Shown piece after piece: positions 21,285-28,908 of a stretch of DNA of 64,000 bases. Each line of letters begins with the position of its first letter. Position 1 is the first letter of the stretch. The DNA is from an uncultured Litoreibacter sp. (GTDB lineage Bacteria > Pseudomonadota > Alphaproteobacteria > Rhodobacterales > Rhodobacteraceae): the NCBI GenBank assembly GCA_947494435.1, contig CANLUY010000001.1:372001-436000 (forward strand), in the 5' to 3' direction. A model generated the notes under the pieces. That model was not told the origin of the DNA. It saw nothing but the letters and a program-made list of their open reading frames with translations, and did no database searches. Both the position numbers and the translations under genes were made by a program.

Positions 21285-21303
21285 AAAAACCGCGGGCCAC
21301 CGC
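21285..21303 (-). terminator. Weak terminator after the GAF-EAL gene
   Basis: A short GCGG/CCGC stem followed on the minus strand by GGTTTTTGTTTT, 15 bases after the stop of the phosphodiesterase gene. The stem is only four base pairs, so efficiency is doubtful and read-through into nusG is possible. Confidence 0.4.
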
Positions 21304-21317
21304 AAAAAACGACGAGA

Positions 21318-22553
21318 CTAAGCAGTCTTCTGCTCGGACGTTTCAAAAAGTGCCATAGCCGTCGCGAGGTCCGCCGGACGACCCAGTAAATACCCCTGAC
21401 CAAGTGGAACACCAAGTTCGCTGAGCACTTCCAACTCAGTCTCTGTCTCTATGCCTTCGGCGACGATCTTTGCCCCTGTTTGTTTTGCAAATCCAACCAA
21501 GGCCGAAGCAAGAGAACGACGCACAACATCTGTATCGACCCCAGTCGTCAGAGACATGTCCAACTTGATGATGTCTGGTTGCAGGCTGAGGATCTGTTGC
21601 AGGCCAGAATACCCGGCCCCTGCGTCGTCAATTGCCAGCAGCACACCGCGTCCGCGTATCAAATGTAGCTCGTCCATCAACCTCTCCGCATCAGAGATTT
21701 CGGCATGCTCGGTTACTTCTAAAACGATACGTTCCGCAGGATAATCCGCGAAAACCGCGTTCAACCGCCCCGTTTGAACAGTTGCGGGCGAAGCGTTGAC
21801 CGACAAATACACGCCCTCAGGCAGATGATTGAGATAACCCAAGGCGCTTTCGATCACGCAAATCTCCAAATCCGCCTGCAGGTCCACGGTGTGCGCATCA
21901 TCAAACCACAAGTTAGGCGGCCGGTAAGGCTCGGCCCTGAAACGGCAAAGTGCTTCAAATCCTGCGGGGCGACCGGTGGAGATGTCCATGATGGGCTGCA
22001 ACACGACATCAAATTCTTCCTGATCTAAAATCTGCTGGATCATCGTTTTCAGCAGATCACGGGCAGAGCGCACGCTGATTGTATCATTGATCTGTTCCGC
22101 TGACAGGTTTGCAAAAGCTCGCATCACCTCCAGATCGCGCGCGTTCAAAGATGGTGCCGCCGCGCGCGACATGCAACAAAACATACCATAAGGCGTTCCG
22201 TCACGTCTGCGGATTGGCACGCTGATATGCGATTTGATTGGCACAGCATGGGTCAGAGGAATGGTCTGCGCAAAAGGCTCCAATGCCGTGTCAGGGATTA
22301 GTTCCGGCAAGCGCCCTGCCAGAATATGACGGCAATAGACCTGTTCGAGGGGCATGGATTTCCCAACCGCAACAGCATCTTCAAACCCGGGTGCATCGAC
22401 CGCCCTGAACACAAGATCATCGTCTACAAATTCGGAAAGATACGCGACTTCCATCCCGAGGTGCTGGCGGACGAAATTCAGCGAGGACTGGACGATATCA
22501 TCAGGCGACGATGTATCCATATCTGGCGCCAAGGCCATCGGGTTGTCCATCAT
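21318..22553 (-). CDS. GAF-EAL cyclic-di-GMP phosphodiesterase
   Basis: A 411-residue sensory enzyme. Residues about 20-160 look like a GAF domain (VYCRHILAG, HISVPIRRRDGTPYGMF); about 170-400 is an EAL domain. Metal- and substrate-binding motifs are intact: FEALCRF at 199-205, LSVNASP, LEVTEH, IDDAGAGYSG (DDFG replaced by DDAG), IIKLD and VAEGIET. It is therefore probably an active c-di-GMP hydrolase gated by a small ligand. I chose the ATG at 22553, with GGAG eight bases upstream. It lies between secE and nusG on their strand, an unusual place. Confidence 0.92.
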   Translation of the reverse strand: MMDNPMALAPDMDTSSPDDIVQSSLNFVRQHLGMEVAYLSEFVDDDLVFRAVDAPGFEDAVAVGKSMPLEQVYCRHILAGRLPELIPDTALEPFAQTIPLTHAVPIKSHISVPIRRRDGTPYGMFCCMSRAAAPSLNARDLEVMRAFANLSAEQINDTISVRSARDLLKTMIQQILDQEEFDVVLQPIMDISTGRPAGFEALCRFRAEPYRPPNLWFDDAHTVDLQADLEICVIESALGYLNHLPEGVYLSVNASPATVQTGRLNAVFADYPAERIVLEVTEHAEISDAERLMDELHLIRGRGVLLAIDDAGAGYSGLQQILSLQPDIIKLDMSLTTGVDTDVVRRSLASALVGFAKQTGAKIVAEGIETETELEVLSELGVPLGQGYLLGRPADLATAMALFETSEQKTA

Positions 22554-22672
22554 CTCAAATCTCCACATGCACGGGTTTCGTGCAATGGGATACCCAAGAC
22601 CGATATAACAACTTCTTTCGCTGAATACGGAATTCAGAGACGATTTTGTTCAGATTTTATGGAAAAACCGGT

Positions 22673-22867
22673 CTAGAACAGTCCGAAGACGCCGTTCAGA
22701 CCAGTGCGGATCGTCAGATCGACAAGGCTGAAAAAGATCGCTGTCAAAGTCGCCATGATAAACACCATCACGGTCGTCAACAGAACCTCACGACGGGTCG
22801 GCCAAACCACCTTTGCGACTTCCGCGCGGGTTTGCTGGATAAATTGTGCCGGGTTGGTGATCGCCAT
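22673..22867 (-). CDS. secE: Preprotein translocase subunit SecE
   Basis: A 64-residue single-span SecE, the short form typical of bacteria outside Enterobacteria. The amphipathic segment FIQQTRAEVAKVVWPTRREV with the family's WP motif precedes one membrane helix (VLLTTVMVFIMATLTAIFF). The ATG at 22867 has GAGG about ten bases upstream; five codons of in-frame extension exist but do not look like SecE. It clamps SecY in the inner membrane. It is separated from nusG by the GAF-EAL gene. Confidence 0.95.
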   Translation of the reverse strand: MAITNPAQFIQQTRAEVAKVVWPTRREVLLTTVMVFIMATLTAIFFSLVDLTIRTGLNGVFGLF

Positions 22868-22901
22868 GGTCGGGTGCCTCAATCAGACTCGTCTTTATGG
22901 G

Positions 22902-22930
22902 CAGATACGGATCTTGACGCCTGTTTGCAA
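22902..22930 (-). promoter_or_regulatory. Candidate secE promoter
   Basis: On the minus strand TTGCAA (22925-22930), 17 bases, TATCTG (22902-22907), about 35 bases upstream of the secE ATG. The -35 hexamer and spacing match the candidate in front of tRNA-Trp at 24532-24560, which gives modest support to both. Confidence 0.4.
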
Positions 22931-23027
22931 GGGTCGCGCAAATCTTCTTCACCAAAAGGTGGCTTTGCGTATGCCTTATCGCGCGCTAGCCTTTCGAAAT
23001 AATCAAGAGGAATTGGAAGGACGCAGA

Positions 23028-23597
23028 ATGAAACGAGTAAAACAGTTGGCCGCCACTTTGATCCTGCTTCCGGCCCTCGCGATGGCGCAAAGCACAGAGG
23101 ACACCCAAACCCAGCCCGCACCACCACAAGCTGAGACCAGCGAAGCGCCCATGACATTGCAGCGCTTGGGCGAAATCGTGACCGCACTTGACCCCGACAG
23201 CAAAACCAACGGCTTTCAATTCCAACTGACGATTGAAGACGTTCCCATCCTGATTATCACCGACTTCCGCGCCGACCGCATGCGGGCGATGGTACCGATC
23301 CGCGCAGCGACTGACATGACGGACGAAGAACTGATGCGTGTGATGCAGGCCAATTTCGACACCGCCCTTGATGCTCGATACGCCGTTGCGCAAGGCCGGC
23401 TTTGGGGCGTGTTCATCCACCCGCTTTCGCCACTTGAGAAAGACCAGCTGATCTCCGGACTTGGGCAGGCCGTCAATCTCGCGAAAACATATGGCGGGCT
23501 TTACACTGGTGGGGCGATGTCTTTTGGCGGCGGTGACAGCGTGCCCTTGCAACGTCAGTTGATCGACCGCCTTCTCAAGCGGGGCGAAGAAATTTAG
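23028..23597 (+). CDS. Secreted protein of unknown function, possibly YbjN-like
   Basis: A 189-residue protein with a signal peptide (KRVKQLAATLILLPALAMAQ, cleavage after AMA), then a Pro/Thr-rich linker and a compact alpha/beta domain (QFQLTIEDVPILIITDF, MTDEELMRVMQANFDTALDARYAVAQ). The arrangement recalls YbjN/type III chaperone-like folds, but this is inference. GGAAGG lies upstream of the ATG; an in-frame upstream extension antisense to secE is rejected. It is divergent from secE. Its stop codon directly abuts that of the convergent esterase. Confidence 0.8.
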   Translation: MKRVKQLAATLILLPALAMAQSTEDTQTQPAPPQAETSEAPMTLQRLGEIVTALDPDSKTNGFQFQLTIEDVPILIITDFRADRMRAMVPIRAATDMTDEELMRVMQANFDTALDARYAVAQGRLWGVFIHPLSPLEKDQLISGLGQAVNLAKTYGGLYTGGAMSFGGGDSVPLQRQLIDRLLKRGEEI

Positions 23598-24383
23598 CTA
23601 TTCGTCATCAACCAGACGCGCAAATTGATCAAGCACATGCTGAATGTAGGGGACGCCCTGCGCGTCCGCCCCGTCCAACACCAGATCTGTCAGAGAGGCA
23701 TGCGGGCCTAGCTCGACCTCCCGCAATGTGATCGGCGCGTCCTGCGTTTCGGCACGGGCAACCCCAATTTGCGGATCGGCGATATCGACCAACTCATCGT
23801 TTACATCATTGATCATCATGCAGGTCGGGCCATCTGGCACGATGCGCCAAGGCTGCACAATCGCGGCACCAAGTGCGACCACCGCATCAGGTTGGGAGAC
23901 ACGATGCCCCCAATGCGTCGGTGGGTAAGCGAGGCCAAGTCCCGCGATGCCACCACTAGCCACACCAAACAGCCCTACTTTGCGTTGCCTGATACCAAGC
24001 CGTTTGCCTTCAACCCAAAGAAACTCGATGGCGCGTGAAATGTCTTCCATCGCAGCAATAAAGCGGTGCCCATAGAGCTTCGATGACAGGGTCAGCCCTA
24101 CCTTTGCGCTGCGCAGTTTATACGCCTCGATACGCTCTTTGTCCTGTTGTTCGTAAGTGTCCGCCTTGGCTTTCAACCGGTAGCTGACAGATGCGACCGC
24201 AAACCCAGCCTCAACAAGCGGCGCGGCCACATAGGCGGCATCGGGATCATCGCGTCCGCCAGACGTGAAATCACCACCATGCGCATAGATCACACAGGCG
24301 GAGGCCGACAGGTCATCGGGAAGGTACAAATCTAGGGCTAGATTTTGTTCGGGATCAAAAACAATGTCGGGAACGCATTTCAT
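23598..24383 (-). CDS. Alpha/beta hydrolase with altered nucleophile elbow
   Basis: A 261-residue alpha/beta-hydrolase-3-like esterase. The oxyanion-hole motif is seen as YAHGGDF (HGG), and the C-terminal half has an Asp and His (LGPHASLTDLV) that could complete a triad. The nucleophile elbow, usually GxSxG or GxSAGG, reads GVASGG: Ala142 and Ser143 are in swapped order relative to the usual GVSAGG, so either Ser143 serves or the protein is not a hydrolase. The codons (GTG GCT AGT GGT) are unambiguous. It ends tail to tail with the secreted-protein gene and lies downstream of tRNA-Trp. Confidence 0.85.
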   Translation of the reverse strand: MKCVPDIVFDPEQNLALDLYLPDDLSASACVIYAHGGDFTSGGRDDPDAAYVAAPLVEAGFAVASVSYRLKAKADTYEQQDKERIEAYKLRSAKVGLTLSSKLYGHRFIAAMEDISRAIEFLWVEGKRLGIRQRKVGLFGVASGGIAGLGLAYPPTHWGHRVSQPDAVVALGAAIVQPWRIVPDGPTCMMINDVNDELVDIADPQIGVARAETQDAPITLREVELGPHASLTDLVLDGADAQGVPYIQHVLDQFARLVDDE

Positions 24384-24442
24384 CGGGAGTATGTACCGCC
24401 AAGACCCCTAGCAACATGTTAACGCGCCGATGGCGTTCAAAG

Positions 24443-24518
24443 TGGCAGGGGATGAGAGACTCGAACTCACGACCCTCGGTTTTGGAGACCGATGCTCTAC
24501 CAACTGAGCTAATCCCCT
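24443..24518 (-). tRNA. tRNA-Trp (anticodon CCA)
   Basis: A 76-base cloverleaf read on the minus strand. The acceptor arms AGGGGAT/ATCCCCT pair over seven bases, the D-arm contains AGCTCAGTTGGTAGAGC, the anticodon stem TCGGT/ACCGA holds loop CTCCAAA with anticodon CCA, and the T-arm has GTTCGAGTC. The terminal CCA is encoded. Its place upstream of secE and downstream of a tuf gene is the usual one in alphaproteobacteria, although here other genes intervene on both sides. Confidence 0.97.
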
Positions 24519-24531
24519 GCACTTAAGATGC

Positions 24532-24560
24532 TGATTACGAAACGGGCTCGCAGTTTGCAA
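24532..24560 (-). promoter_or_regulatory. Candidate tRNA-Trp promoter
   Basis: TTGCAA (24555-24560), 17 bases, TAATCA (24532-24537) on the minus strand. The -10 is poor, but the position would start transcription a few bases before the tRNA 5' end. Confidence 0.35.
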
Positions 24561-24575
24561 GACGTGAAACGCAAA

Positions 24576-24607
24576 GCGACGCCGGTTCGGGAGGAAAGCG
24601 GCGTCGC
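24576..24607 (-). terminator. Strong hairpin between the 55-aa gene and tRNA-Trp
   Basis: Perfect 9-bp arms GCGACGCCG/CGGCGTCGC with a 14-base loop, 28 bases beyond the stop of the small secreted-protein gene. The minus-strand sequence after it (TTTGCGTTTC) has only a weak T-run, so it may terminate inefficiently or protect a 3' end. Confidence 0.5.
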
Positions 24608-24635
24608 GCTGCAACATCTTAGGTAATGTCAGAGA

Positions 24636-24803
24636 TTACTGACGGGGCAATCCCGACAGAACCGATTTGAGCGCTTCGAGCTGTTCAGCTGTCAGAACCG
24701 TCATCGAGGAGGCGTCAGCCCCTTGTTGAGCGAGGGCGGGTCCGGCAACGAAAGCAGCGGCGACGGCAAATGCGAGTGCGGTGCTGGTTACGATGCGAGT
24801 CAT
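24636..24803 (-). CDS. Small secreted protein, 55 aa
   Basis: A short gene with a clear signal peptide: MTRIVTSTALAFAVAAAFVA, then a probable cleavage after ALA (GPALA-QQGA). The mature part is about 30 residues and contains LTAEQLEALKSVLSGLP, a likely amphipathic helix. AAGGAAAG lies six bases upstream of the ATG. It is followed by a strong hairpin and then tRNA-Trp on the same strand. I know no family; a periplasmic small helical protein is all that can be said. Confidence 0.7.
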   Translation of the reverse strand: MTRIVTSTALAFAVAAAFVAGPALAQQGADASSMTVLTAEQLEALKSVLSGLPRQ

Positions 24804-25137
24804 GGTCTTTCCTTTTTGCTATGCATCACCGATATTGGGAAGGAGCCCGGCTTTGCGTTCAAGCGATAACTGGTATCTGGGGCTCAACATCCCGCAAATA
24901 AAGTCACGAAAGATCGCAAATCCTCACGGCACTGTGAGAAAAATTAGCACTTTGGTTTGGAACTATTTCAAGACAGTAAAATATGTAACAAAAACATGTA
25001 CTTAATAAGATATATGCAACCTGCAATCTTCACCAAAACCTCGCTTCCGGAAATGCACAGGTCATGTGCATTCACGTCTTTTGTCTCGTCAGTCGATACT
25101 GCGGCACGAGAAGCTAAAAAATGCCGGTACAGTATCG
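24804..25137. other. AT-rich gene-free stretch with a long inverted repeat
   Basis: About 330 bases between two minus-strand genes, noticeably more AT-rich than the flanks. At 25094-25137, immediately after the stop of the acetyltransferase gene, an inverted repeat pairs CGATACTG with CAGTATCG and continues imperfectly through CGGCA/TGCCG, with an A-rich loop. It could end the acetyltransferase transcript, but no T-run follows the stem. The stretch should also hold the promoter of the 55-aa gene. I see no coding frame. Confidence 0.5.
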
Positions 25138-25803
25138 CTACTCAGGCCGCGCCGCCCGCAGGGCCTCCAGATCAGCTCCACAAATCTCCGCCTCGTGGGA
25201 CGAAATAGTTTCAATCGGCCAGTCCCACCAAGCGATCTCCAATAACGCCGCGATGACATCATCTGAAAACCGCATCCGCACAACGCCTGCCGGATTTCCC
25301 GCAACGATCGCATAATCCGGGATCACACCACCAACCACAGCACCAGCCCCGATAATCACACCGGAGCCGATCTGCGCGCCCGGAAGTATCCGCGCACCCT
25401 GCCCAATCCACACATCATGGCCGATCACCGTATCGGGACCCGCTTCCGGCATCGAGGGACGGCTGCGGTCCATGTCCTCGAAAATCGCAAACGGGAACGA
25501 AGAAAACCCGTCATATCGGTGGTTCGCCGAGGCTGTGATGAACTGAACCCCATCGGCAATCTGACAAAACTTCCCGATAATCAAGCGTTCCGGTGACTGC
25601 GGATACAAAAATGGCGCCAACCGAAACGCCCAATCCTCGGGCGGCACATGCGCACTTGCATAGGTGTAGTCCCCCACATCCATCTGCGGATGCGACACAG
25701 CAGCTTTCAGAAACACTGTCCCCACATGCCCCGTCCCATCGGGCAAAATCACGGGATACAACGTGTCAGCGGCGGGAAACGCACGCGGCGGTAAGGGCGG
25801 CAT
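25138..25803 (-). CDS. Hexapeptide-repeat acetyltransferase (Vat/XAT-like)
   Basis: A 221-residue left-handed beta-helix acetyltransferase. The XAT (xenobiotic acetyltransferase) signature is strong: LIIGKFCQIADGVQFI, ASANHRYDGFSSFPF with the catalytic-type histidine, then hexapeptide rungs (VIGHDVWIGQGARILPGAQI, GVIIGAGAVV) and the VAGNPAGVVRMRF closing segment. The family includes streptogramin and type B chloramphenicol acetyltransferases, but many chromosomal members modify other small molecules, so no resistance is implied. The ATG at 25803 has AAGGAG seven bases upstream. Confidence 0.9.
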   Translation of the reverse strand: MPPLPPRAFPAADTLYPVILPDGTGHVGTVFLKAAVSHPQMDVGDYTYASAHVPPEDWAFRLAPFLYPQSPERLIIGKFCQIADGVQFITASANHRYDGFSSFPFAIFEDMDRSRPSMPEAGPDTVIGHDVWIGQGARILPGAQIGSGVIIGAGAVVGGVIPDYAIVAGNPAGVVRMRFSDDVIAALLEIAWWDWPIETISSHEAEICGADLEALRAARPE

Positions 25804-25909
25804 CTCAAAACTCCTTCGAATTGGACATGACGTATAGCAAGATCGGGACAAATGTTCCCTACCACAAGATATCAGTCTGCAAACCGACCCAAAGGACATG
25901 CTCGAGCAT

Positions 25910-26482
25910 TCAATAACTGCGCTGAAATACCCTCGACCTATCTACGCTGTCCTTGGTGCGATCCTGCGACCAGAGTTCATAACGAATACCGTGTTGAGCC
26001 AGCGCGAGAAAAACGCGGTGAGGATGAACGCCAGCCGTATCGCGGTCAAATGTTAAGACAGCGCCATCCGTCATGTGAAGTTCGAACCGCTCGCGGCTCT
26101 CCGTAAACGCGCCATCGCTATCTTTGCCTGTGCGGCTGATTTCCAACAATACCGCCTTGGAGATACTATCCATAGCCATGTCGAGCGGCAGGCCCCTACA
26201 CGGGATCGCCACCTCCCACATCAACCTACCGGATCGAATTGTTGCCCTCCAATCACCCGGCGTGGTGAAAATACGCCAGACCTTTAGCGCATCGTTCAAT
26301 GCGAAAGCCCCGCTCGTCAGAGCGCATAACGCAAAAACCGCTTTGAAAAATGTAGGGATATGATCCGCCGGATGGATCGCAAAAATGTAGAGAGTCGGGA
26401 AAATCAACGCAAAACAGACGCCAATCATGGGAACACTCGCCACACGCAGCTTTGATGATTGGATGACAGTCTGCTCGATCAC
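25910..26482 (-). CDS. Hypothetical membrane protein
   Basis: A 190-residue frame from a GTG at 26482; an internal ATG (residue 19) is an alternative. Neither has a strong ribosome binding site. Two hydrophobic segments near the N-terminus (about residues 18-36 and 47-63) suggest a membrane hairpin, followed by a soluble beta-rich domain with WRATIRSGRLMWEVAIP and TDGAVLTFDRDTAG. I recognise no family. It is on the same strand as the acetyltransferase, about 105 bases upstream of it. Confidence 0.6.
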   Translation of the reverse strand: MIEQTVIQSSKLRVASVPMIGVCFALIFPTLYIFAIHPADHIPTFFKAVFALCALTSGAFALNDALKVWRIFTTPGDWRATIRSGRLMWEVAIPCRGLPLDMAMDSISKAVLLEISRTGKDSDGAFTESRERFELHMTDGAVLTFDRDTAGVHPHRVFLALAQHGIRYELWSQDRTKDSVDRSRVFQRSY

Positions 26483-26871
26483 AAAATCTGGCTAGAGCAG
26501 AACTGCATCACAATTATGACAAAGCTTGCGAAAAAATTGGTTGCGAGAGCGCGAGCCGGATATCGTCAGACCGCAGGCAAGCGATCTGGCAGGACGTCGA
26601 CGGAGCCTTGCAGCAAACAAGCACATTCTCCATTGATGCGGAGCACAAAGCCCACCAAGTCACCAACCCTGTCGAGCAGTCTGGCGACACCCAACGCGCT
26701 CCACTTTTTTCTGGGTTAGTTGCGCTAAATGACCGCTTGGAGTCCAAATTAGCGAATGCTGCGACCTGAACCAACGACTGCTTCGAGATTATCTGAAAAA
26801 GCAGCCAACGAGCTTCCGCTATGTTGGCTGGGCGATTTCTTTCGCCCAACCGATATGTCTAGGTCCGCGGA
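26483..26871. other. Gene-free stretch, possible degenerate repeat
   Basis: About 390 bases with overlapping short frames on both strands that lack binding sites and recognisable composition. A 20-base segment at 26729-26748 (starting ATGACCGCTTGGAG) resembles 31562-31581 (ATGTCCGCCTTGAG) at roughly three bases in four. This may be a dispersed non-coding repeat of the genome or chance. Confidence 0.35.
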
Positions 26872-27774
26872 TTAGAAGGGTGCAAACCCATCCGATGGCT
26901 CGGTCGGGGCCGACCAGCGCGTGCGCGGATCAATCTCTTTCGCTTCAGCACCTGGATGCGGGATTTGACCGTTTTGACCGTAGAGCCACAGCACGAAGTT
27001 GGAGCGTTGGCCTTCGGTGATCGGTTCAGACGCGTGAGGGACGCTCCCGTGGTGGATCAAGGCCGTGCCAGGCTCAAAGTATAGTTTTTCGACCCGTCGC
27101 GACGCGGGATCGATGAAGCTGACAGCGGAACCTGAAAACGACTCGTCCGGTAGGTTGAGATTGATGTTCAGCGTGACCGATGATGCGTCCGAGTGAGGCC
27201 GCAGAGACGTGTCCTTGTCGGCTTGCCATTGGATGGAAAACCCGAAGGTCTGCGTATCATAACCCATCACATCCGGGAACAAGAGCCGTGAGATTGGCCG
27301 CATGTAGGTGTCCATCAGATCGCGGTAGAACGTCTGGAAGGCTGGCGCGCCAAGATGTCCTTCCGAGCGCGGGTCAAGCATTGCACCGCCCCTGTTGAGA
27401 GAAATGCCATAGGGCGGGCGCAGCGGAATGCCTGCACCGGCCACGCTGTCCATATAGCTGCGCAAAACGGACAGCCGTTCAGGGTCAAAGAATTGGGTTT
27501 TGTAGACGCCAGGGAAGACCTCTTCCCATAACTCTTTCACGTTGCCTTCGGTTGACGGGTCCTTCCAAGCCCCTTCAACCGCTGCGCGGAGGTCATCGTC
27601 GTAAACGGAGGCATCCAAGGCGGGTTGATTTGCCTGCTCCCACTCCGTCCATGCGTCCTTGAACAAATCCTGATTGTCAGCCCAGAATTGCGCAACTTCC
27701 GGAGCGCGTTGCAGCATTGCTTCGCGTGTGGGGCGTTCGACGGCGTTTGCCCGCTCTAATGCAGATTGTGTCAT
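26872..27774 (-). CDS. 2OG-Fe(II) dioxygenase-like protein
   Basis: A 300-residue protein. The C-terminal half has a double-stranded beta-helix iron site: RPHSDASS (His194-x-Asp196), a distal His in HHGSVPHASEP (most likely His247) and an Arg in GQRSNFVLW (Arg257) for 2-oxoglutarate, as in prolyl-hydroxylase-like enzymes. The N-terminal 110 residues are helical. I chose the ATG at 27774; a GTG 15 codons upstream is possible and neither start has a good binding site. The gene is downstream of, and on the same strand as, the LysR gene. The substrate is unknown. Confidence 0.82.
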   Translation of the reverse strand: MTQSALERANAVERPTREAMLQRAPEVAQFWADNQDLFKDAWTEWEQANQPALDASVYDDDLRAAVEGAWKDPSTEGNVKELWEEVFPGVYKTQFFDPERLSVLRSYMDSVAGAGIPLRPPYGISLNRGGAMLDPRSEGHLGAPAFQTFYRDLMDTYMRPISRLLFPDVMGYDTQTFGFSIQWQADKDTSLRPHSDASSVTLNINLNLPDESFSGSAVSFIDPASRRVEKLYFEPGTALIHHGSVPHASEPITEGQRSNFVLWLYGQNGQIPHPGAEAKEIDPRTRWSAPTEPSDGFAPF

Positions 27775-27819
27775 GTGCTGTCTCAACTTTCTGATGGTCA
27801 AACTTATTGCTTTCGGCAC

Positions 27820-27903
27820 GAGACATAATATCCCGCGAATGAATATAAATGGACGTCTTCTGATAACAGAATTCGCTATTTATATATAATCGTGGGGTAA
27901 CGT
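27820..27903. promoter_or_regulatory. AT-rich spacer with motifs shared with the LysR promoter region
   Basis: Contains GAATTC (27869-27874) and ATTTATATAT (27878-27887). Both words also occur in the spacer on the other side of the LysR gene (28836-28841 and 28853-28862). This suggests a duplicated LysR binding region that would put the dioxygenase under the same control. AT-rich words recur by chance, so this is tentative. Confidence 0.35.
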
Positions 27904-28812
27904 CTAAGACCCGGCCCACGCCGCTGACTGGCCGATCTGTTGGATCAGATAGTCGATGAAGACGCGAACCTTTGCAGAGACCACGTTGCTTTTGGGATAG
28001 ATGAGCCAAAGCGCCGGATTGTCCGCCAGTGTGTAATCAGGCAGCACCTGTACGAGGGACCCGTCATTTAGCTCGCTGTGGACCGCCCAGAGAGAATTGA
28101 TCGAAATGCCAGCACCCTTGAGCGTAACACGCGCCTGCGTAAGCCCGTCGTTCACGATCAGCCTGTGGCCGGCCTTTTGGGGGTCGAATGTTGCTTTGCC
28201 TCCATCATCTGATACCAAAGCGCGCGGCTCCAGATCCTTGAAGGCGACCAGACGATGCGACGCAAGGTCATCCGGTGTGACGGGCACCCCATGTGTTTCC
28301 AGATAGTTCGGTGCTGCACAAAGAATACGTGTGTCATTTGCCAGTTTGCGCGCCGTCAGGCTGCTGTCCTCCAGAATAGAATTGCGGAGGGCCAGATCAT
28401 AGCTGCCCTCAATCAGGTTGACCTGTGTATCTGACAAATGCAAATCGAGCGTCAGGTCTGGATAGGCATCCATGAAAGCGGGCAACAGCGGCGCGATGTA
28501 GAGCTGAGCAAAGGTGCTTGGCGCGGCAAATCGCAATGTCCCGCTCACCTCAGCCTTGCCTTTGCCGAATGCGGCGAGGGCAGCTTCTTCTTGTTCAATC
28601 ATATCTTGGGCGTACGGCAAGAAGTCCTGCCCCTCTAGGGACACCGAGACTTTCCGCGTGGACCGATGCAACAACTCCGCGCCCAGCAGTGTTTCGAGTT
28701 TTGCGAGCCGCGCGCTGGCCACCGCCGGGGCCATTCCAAGCGTCCGGCCCGCAGCGCTGATGTTCAACGTTTCAGTGGCAAGGACAAAAAGGCGGAGGCT
28801 TTGCGTGTCCAT
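27904..28812 (-). CDS. LysR-family transcriptional regulator
   Basis: A 302-residue LysR-type regulator. The N-terminal winged helix-turn-helix is seen as LRLFVLATETLNISAAGRTL and ARLAKLETLLGAELLHRSTR; the rest is a periplasmic-binding-protein-like effector domain (GTLRFAAPSTFAQLYIAP, LPDYTLADNPALWLIYP). It is divergent from the oxygenase-SDR-hydratase unit starting at 28909, with a 96-base AT-rich spacer, the classic LysR arrangement; it probably senses a substrate or intermediate of that pathway. Confidence 0.95.
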   Translation of the reverse strand: MDTQSLRLFVLATETLNISAAGRTLGMAPAVASARLAKLETLLGAELLHRSTRKVSVSLEGQDFLPYAQDMIEQEEAALAAFGKGKAEVSGTLRFAAPSTFAQLYIAPLLPAFMDAYPDLTLDLHLSDTQVNLIEGSYDLALRNSILEDSSLTARKLANDTRILCAAPNYLETHGVPVTPDDLASHRLVAFKDLEPRALVSDDGGKATFDPQKAGHRLIVNDGLTQARVTLKGAGISINSLWAVHSELNDGSLVQVLPDYTLADNPALWLIYPKSNVVSAKVRVFIDYLIQQIGQSAAWAGS

Positions 28813-28908
28813 ATTTTATAGATTTCCCGAATACTGAATTCATTTATTTGCCATTTATATATTTTAGCAGCGGTATAGGTCAAAGCACAAGACACAACGG
28901 AGAGCGGA
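28813..28908. promoter_or_regulatory. Divergent LysR/oxygenase promoter region
   Basis: A 96-base AT-rich spacer between divergent genes. GAATTC (28836-28841) and ATTTATATAT (28853-28862) are candidate parts of the LysR site. A TATAGG at about 28872 could be a -10 for the plus-strand unit; no good -35 precedes it, as is common for LysR-activated promoters. Confidence 0.45.

Noticed and set aside
22704-23027. N-terminal extension of the secreted-protein gene antisense to secE
   Set aside because: The signal peptide starts at 23028 with a good GGAAGG site; the extension is a shadow of secE.
24443-24518. tRNA-Trp as an attachment site for an integrated element
   Set aside because: No integrase gene and no repeat of the tRNA 3' end were seen in the neighbouring accessory region; the tRNA stands in its usual conserved place.
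26514-26849. A 111-codon minus-strand frame and an overlapping 86-codon plus-strand frame
   Set aside because: Neither has a ribosome binding site or convincing protein composition; the stretch looks non-coding.
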